64,000 nt of DNA from Rhizobium sp. SG_E_25_P2 (lineage in GTDB: Bacteria; Pseudomonadota; Alphaproteobacteria; Rhizobiales; Rhizobiaceae): positions 248,001-312,000 of the forward strand of contig NZ_JARXVM010000001.1 of NCBI RefSeq assembly GCF_029892285.1. Reading direction: 5' to 3'. Shown in pieces: positions 62,933 to 64,000 of the stretch. Positions within the stretch are counted from its first letter, which is position 1. Each line of letters begins with the position of its first letter. Both the position numbers and the translations under genes were made by a program. Below the pieces are notes generated by a model that was not told the origin of the DNA, did no database searches, and worked only from the letters and a program-made list of their open reading frames with translations.

Positions 62933-63973
62933 TTATTCCGCCGCCTGCGCCGCCGTCGGCGGCACGATGGCCGCGTCCAACTGACGCCTGATATCTGCAG
63001 GCAGTTGCGAGACGTCGACGGCAGTGCGGTTGCCGCAGCCGGCGCAGAGCTTGATGTCGTTGCAGCCGCCATTGAGATGCTTGCGGCGGATCTCGTAAAG
63101 CGCGACGGAATCGACGACTTCGAGGATCGAGCCGCCCAGATGCGCCTTGGTCGGCGGAAGCTCCTCCATCAGATGTCCGACGGTCAGGCCGTTGAACACG
63201 TCGGAGCAGCAGGCCGAAACCTTGCCATTGTGCATGACATAAAGGAGATAGAAGGGGATTTCGCAGGGCGCGGCCATGCCGTCCTTGCCGTCCAGCATGC
63301 CCTTGCCGACATCGACCAGCGGCTGCTGCTTCAGATGCACGACATTGGACTTGCGGGCGGCCTCGGCGAATTCGTTGAACACCGAATCCGAATCCGCCTG
63401 GGTGATGCCATAAGAGTTATCCTCCTCGGCGGCGAAATATTTGATGTAGAGCTCGGTCTTGCCCTCGGCTTCGACAACCGGAATGACAGCGCGAAGATTG
63501 GCGGCCACCCGTTCGGCGAAATCGCCCACTTTGACCGTGTTGTATTTATCGCGATCGAGCGTATCGACGCTGATATGGATCTCATCCAAACCGGCGGCGA
63601 TCAGTTCCCGAGCCTTGGTCTCGTTGAGCAGAATGCCGTTGGTGATGACGCGGGTTTTCAGCGCGAAGCCTTCAGCCTTCACCTTGGCGATCATCCCGCC
63701 GATTTTCTTGTTGAGCAGCGGCTCGCCATTGCCATGGAACTGGATCATCGCCAGCGGCCCGCGCTCGGCGACATAGACGCGGAGATCCGACAGGATCTTC
63801 TCCCAGGTCTCTTCCTTCATCACGCCGGCATGTTCGCGGAATTTTGGCGCGCGGCCGGAATGGGCGTCGCAGAAGGTGCATTTCAGATTGCAGGCAGAGG
63901 CCGCTTCGATCACCAGCGTCAGGATCTTTCGATCGAGCAGCGCTGCGGTGAGATTGCGGGCCCGGATCGCCAT
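62933..63973 (-). CDS. Radical SAM/SPASM protein
   Basis: The protein has 346 residues from the ATG at 63973 and may extend past the right edge of the window. The iron-sulphur motif 'CNLKCTFC' (Cys28, Cys32, Cys35) is typical, followed by 'FHGNGEPLLNKK' and 'RVITNGILLN'. The C-terminus has a SPASM-type cysteine set: 'CEIPFYLLYVMHNGKVSACCSDVFN' (split) and 'CNDIKLCAGCGNR'. AAGGA lies 10 bases before the ATG, but the bases upstream also read as coding, so the start is uncertain. SPASM proteins modify peptides or sugars; placement beside the FkbM/CmcI genes suggests work on a glycan. Confidence 0.86.
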   Translation of the reverse strand: MAIRARNLTAALLDRKILTLVIEAASACNLKCTFCDAHSGRAPKFREHAGVMKEETWEKILSDLRVYVAERGPLAMIQFHGNGEPLLNKKIGGMIAKVKAEGFALKTRVITNGILLNETKARELIAAGLDEIHISVDTLDRDKYNTVKVGDFAERVAANLRAVIPVVEAEGKTELYIKYFAAEEDNSYGITQADSDSVFNEFAEAARKSNVVHLKQQPLVDVGKGMLDGKDGMAAPCEIPFYLLYVMHNGKVSACCSDVFNGLTVGHLMEELPPTKAHLGGSILEVVDSVALYEIRRKHLNGGCNDIKLCAGCGNRTAVDVSQLPADIRRQLDAAIVPPTAAQAAE

Positions 63974-64000
63974 GAATTGCGGATCCTTGGCTTGCTGGAA

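Overview
The window reads as chromosome of a GC-rich alphaproteobacterium of the Hyphomicrobiales (Rhizobiales) type. The evidence is gene content and order: lnt, an XRE regulator, metK and trmB in a row; groES-groEL under a CIRCE operator; an hsp20-DUF1150 pair; dapD-dapE; def, fmt and truA near each other; and many FixJ-, HpaB- and FadR-like genes. The genus cannot be fixed from sequence alone. No rRNA, tRNA, CRISPR array or complete insertion sequence was recognised.

Layout. 1-9.2 kb is accessory: a multi-PAS histidine kinase (cut by the left edge) with a single-domain response regulator, a MITE-like element with 33-bp terminal inverted repeats, and a leftward group of a SDR, two alpha/beta hydrolases (one with a Tat signal), a DJ-1-like protein and a large winged-helix/NB-ARC/TPR regulator. 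9.4-26.5 kb is the most interesting region, a probable vitamin B6 uptake and catabolism locus. 27-64 kb is mostly core: methyltransferase, DnaB-like ATPase, manC, lnt, metK, trmB, heat-shock genes, chrA, dapD/dapE, truA/fmt/def, rmuC, two chemoreceptors, then a glycan or lipid decoration cluster (epimerase, two FkbM methyltransferases, CmcI-like protein, radical SAM protein).

The B6 locus contains pyridoxamine-pyruvate transaminase and pyridoxine 4-oxidase, both very close to the Mesorhizobium loti enzymes as I recall them, and both making pyridoxal. With them are a FadR/GntR regulator and a BMP-type ABC importer. Facing these is a tight seven-gene leftward operon: HpaB-type monooxygenase, SnoaL-like protein, two amidase-signature enzymes, AbrB-type membrane protein, HpaC-type flavin reductase and a NicX-type 2,5-dihydroxypyridine dioxygenase with its metal triad intact (His265, His318, Asp320). 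Repeated CAACCA...TGGTTG palindromes lie in both intergenic regions and tie the halves into one regulon. The known M. loti lower-pathway enzymes (4-pyridoxolactonase, 4-pyridoxate dehydrogenase, the MHPC flavin oxygenase) are absent here.

My inference is an alternative B6 ring-opening route. A two-component flavin monooxygenase hydroxylates the pyridine para to the 3-OH. The NicX-like enzyme then cleaves the C2-C3 bond to give an N-acetylmaleamate-type product, and the two amidases release acetate and ammonia. The enzyme oxidising pyridoxal is not in the window, and the whole lower pathway is unproven.
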